Shown in pieces: positions 63,501 through 64,000 of a stretch of 64,000 nt of DNA. The notes below the pieces were generated by a model. That model was not told the DNA's origin and ran no database searches. It saw only the letters and a program-made list of their open reading frames with translations. This DNA is from Thermoplasmata archaeon (lineage in GTDB: Archaea; Thermoplasmatota; Thermoplasmata; Lutacidiplasmatales; UBA184): NCBI GenBank assembly GCA_021802125.1, contig JAKAAX010000002.1, positions 124,001-188,000 on the forward strand. The letters are read 5' to 3'. Numbering within the stretch: the first letter of the stretch is position 1; each line of letters begins with the position of its first letter. The translations under genes and the position numbers were made by a program.

Positions 63501-64000
63501 GGCGTCTTCGGCTCGCTCGGCGTGACCCCCAGTTGGATGGTGTCGTCGCAGACGAAGGAGAGCAGGTTCTCGAGCTCGGGATTGGTCTCCTCGGCGACCG
63601 CGAGGATGATGGTCGTGATCCCCCGCGACTTGAGGTTGTTCACCATGATGTGGAAGAACTCCGAGAGGATCGCGGGGTCGTTGTGGATCGCGAGGGAGTT
63701 CACCGAGTCCAGGACCACGATCCGGCGAGGGGCGGAGCTCTTCCGGAGGAAGTACTCGACCCGGAGCATCACGTTCTCGAGCATCGTCGGGCTCTCCACG
63801 TAGCTCGCGTTGGGCAGCTTGGTCAGCGACGACATCATCGTCTGGCTGATCACGTCAACGAAGAAGACCCGGTCGGCGGGGATCTCGAGGGAGGAGAGGA
63901 GCGAGTTCACCAGCACGCAGGGGTTGGTGACCGAGACGTAGATCGTGTAGGCCTGCGCCTCGAGCGCGAAGTCCCGGAGCACGGCGGCCAGGAACTGGAG
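63497..64000 (-). CDS. KaiC/RecA-like ATPase, N-terminally truncated by the window edge
   Basis: The reading frame is open to the right edge, so the N-terminus and its Walker A are missing. The visible ~167 residues have VTNPCVLVNSLLSSLEIPADRVFFVDVIS and a Walker B-like RRIVVLDSVNSLAI, then KSRGITTIILAVAEETNPELENLLSFV, as in KaiC-like proteins. The stop overlaps the downstream ATG (ATGA), so the two are co-translated. Whether it has an intact P-loop cannot be told from this window. Confidence 0.72.
   Translation of the reverse strand, partial: LQFLAAVLRDFALEAQAYTIYVSVTNPCVLVNSLLSSLEIPADRVFFVDVISQTMMSSLTKLPNASYVESPTMLENVMLRVEYFLRKSSAPRRIVVLDSVNSLAIHNDPAILSEFFHIMVNNLKSRGITTIILAVAEETNPELENLLSFVCDDTIQLGVTPSEPKTP

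Noticed and set aside
1..64000. tRNA, rRNA or CRISPR array
   Set aside because: No T-loop/anticodon-like arrangement, rRNA core or regularly spaced repeats were seen on either strand; a covariance-model search would settle tRNAs.

Overview
This window is chromosomal DNA from a very G+C-rich archaeon, most likely an uncultivated member of the Thermoplasmatota (Thermoplasmata). The archaeal assignment is firm. The window encodes aIF5B, TFB, Spt5, SecE, archaeal TruD, L11, L15e, L18a/LX, prefoldin alpha, FtsY, GINS, Hel308, archaeal MptE, isopentenyl phosphate kinase with type 2 IDI, and Elp3. Several genes have a TATA-like box about 26 bases upstream of the start codon, i.e. probable leaderless mRNAs. 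GTG and TTG starts, and GTGA/ATGA/TTGA stop-start overlaps, are common. The lineage below Archaea is inferred from gene content and order. I found no rRNA, tRNA or CRISPR array.

Layout. 1-2.7 kb: a secreted GH25 lysozyme with five PKD repeats, cut by the left edge. 2.9-3.5 kb: a HExxH protein. 3.6-6.8 kb: ftsZ-secE-spt5-rpl11 operon plus a small conserved gene; Spt5 has an unusual beta-rich N-terminal extension. 7-10.2 kb: mptE, a GT-C-like membrane protein, a basic-tailed small protein. 10.3-14.2 kb: membrane protein, truD, and a pair of KaiC-like ATPases, one lacking the Walker lysine. 14.2-16.8 kb: an accessory island with lower G+C, holding a decayed toxin-antitoxin pair and two tandem secreted paralogues. 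16.8-24.5 kb: Y-family polymerase, TauE/DUF1634 pair, phosphodiesterase-like protein, infB, membrane protein, tfb. 24.7-28.6 kb: winged-helix protein, membrane zinc-ribbon protein, divergent tetrapyrrole methylase, a GGGAC repeat and a zinc-finger protein. 28.6-36.4 kb: rqcH, acyl-CoA dehydrogenase, hel308, a degenerate Orc1/Cdc6-like ATPase, yjbQ.

36.6-46.1 kb: small unknown, MFS transporter, HExxH protein, a large PQQ-propeller/Ig-like surface protein, DmpA-like peptidase coupled to a RidA protein, HTH-CBS regulator, two coupled membrane proteins. 46.1-51.5 kb: elp3-fni-ipk-argS, including the last steps of an alternative mevalonate pathway. 51.5-56.6 kb: a ThiI-like protein without a PP-loop, then rpl18a-pfdA-ftsY-trmJ and rpl15e. 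56.7-64 kb: coiled-coil protein, KaiC-like ATPase, Toprim protein, GINS, MidA-like methyltransferase, PAC2 protein, esterase, and another KaiC-like pair, the upstream member cut by the right edge.

The main themes are the core information-processing machinery, a recurring set of RecA/KaiC-like ATPases in intact/degenerate pairs, and several large surface proteins. The most promising leads are the archaeal GH25-PKD lysozyme, the Spt5 fusion, the ThiI-like protein lacking its adenylation motif, the walker-less ATPases, and a three-member ~200-residue exported family with a shared Cys-x8-Cys/GW motif.
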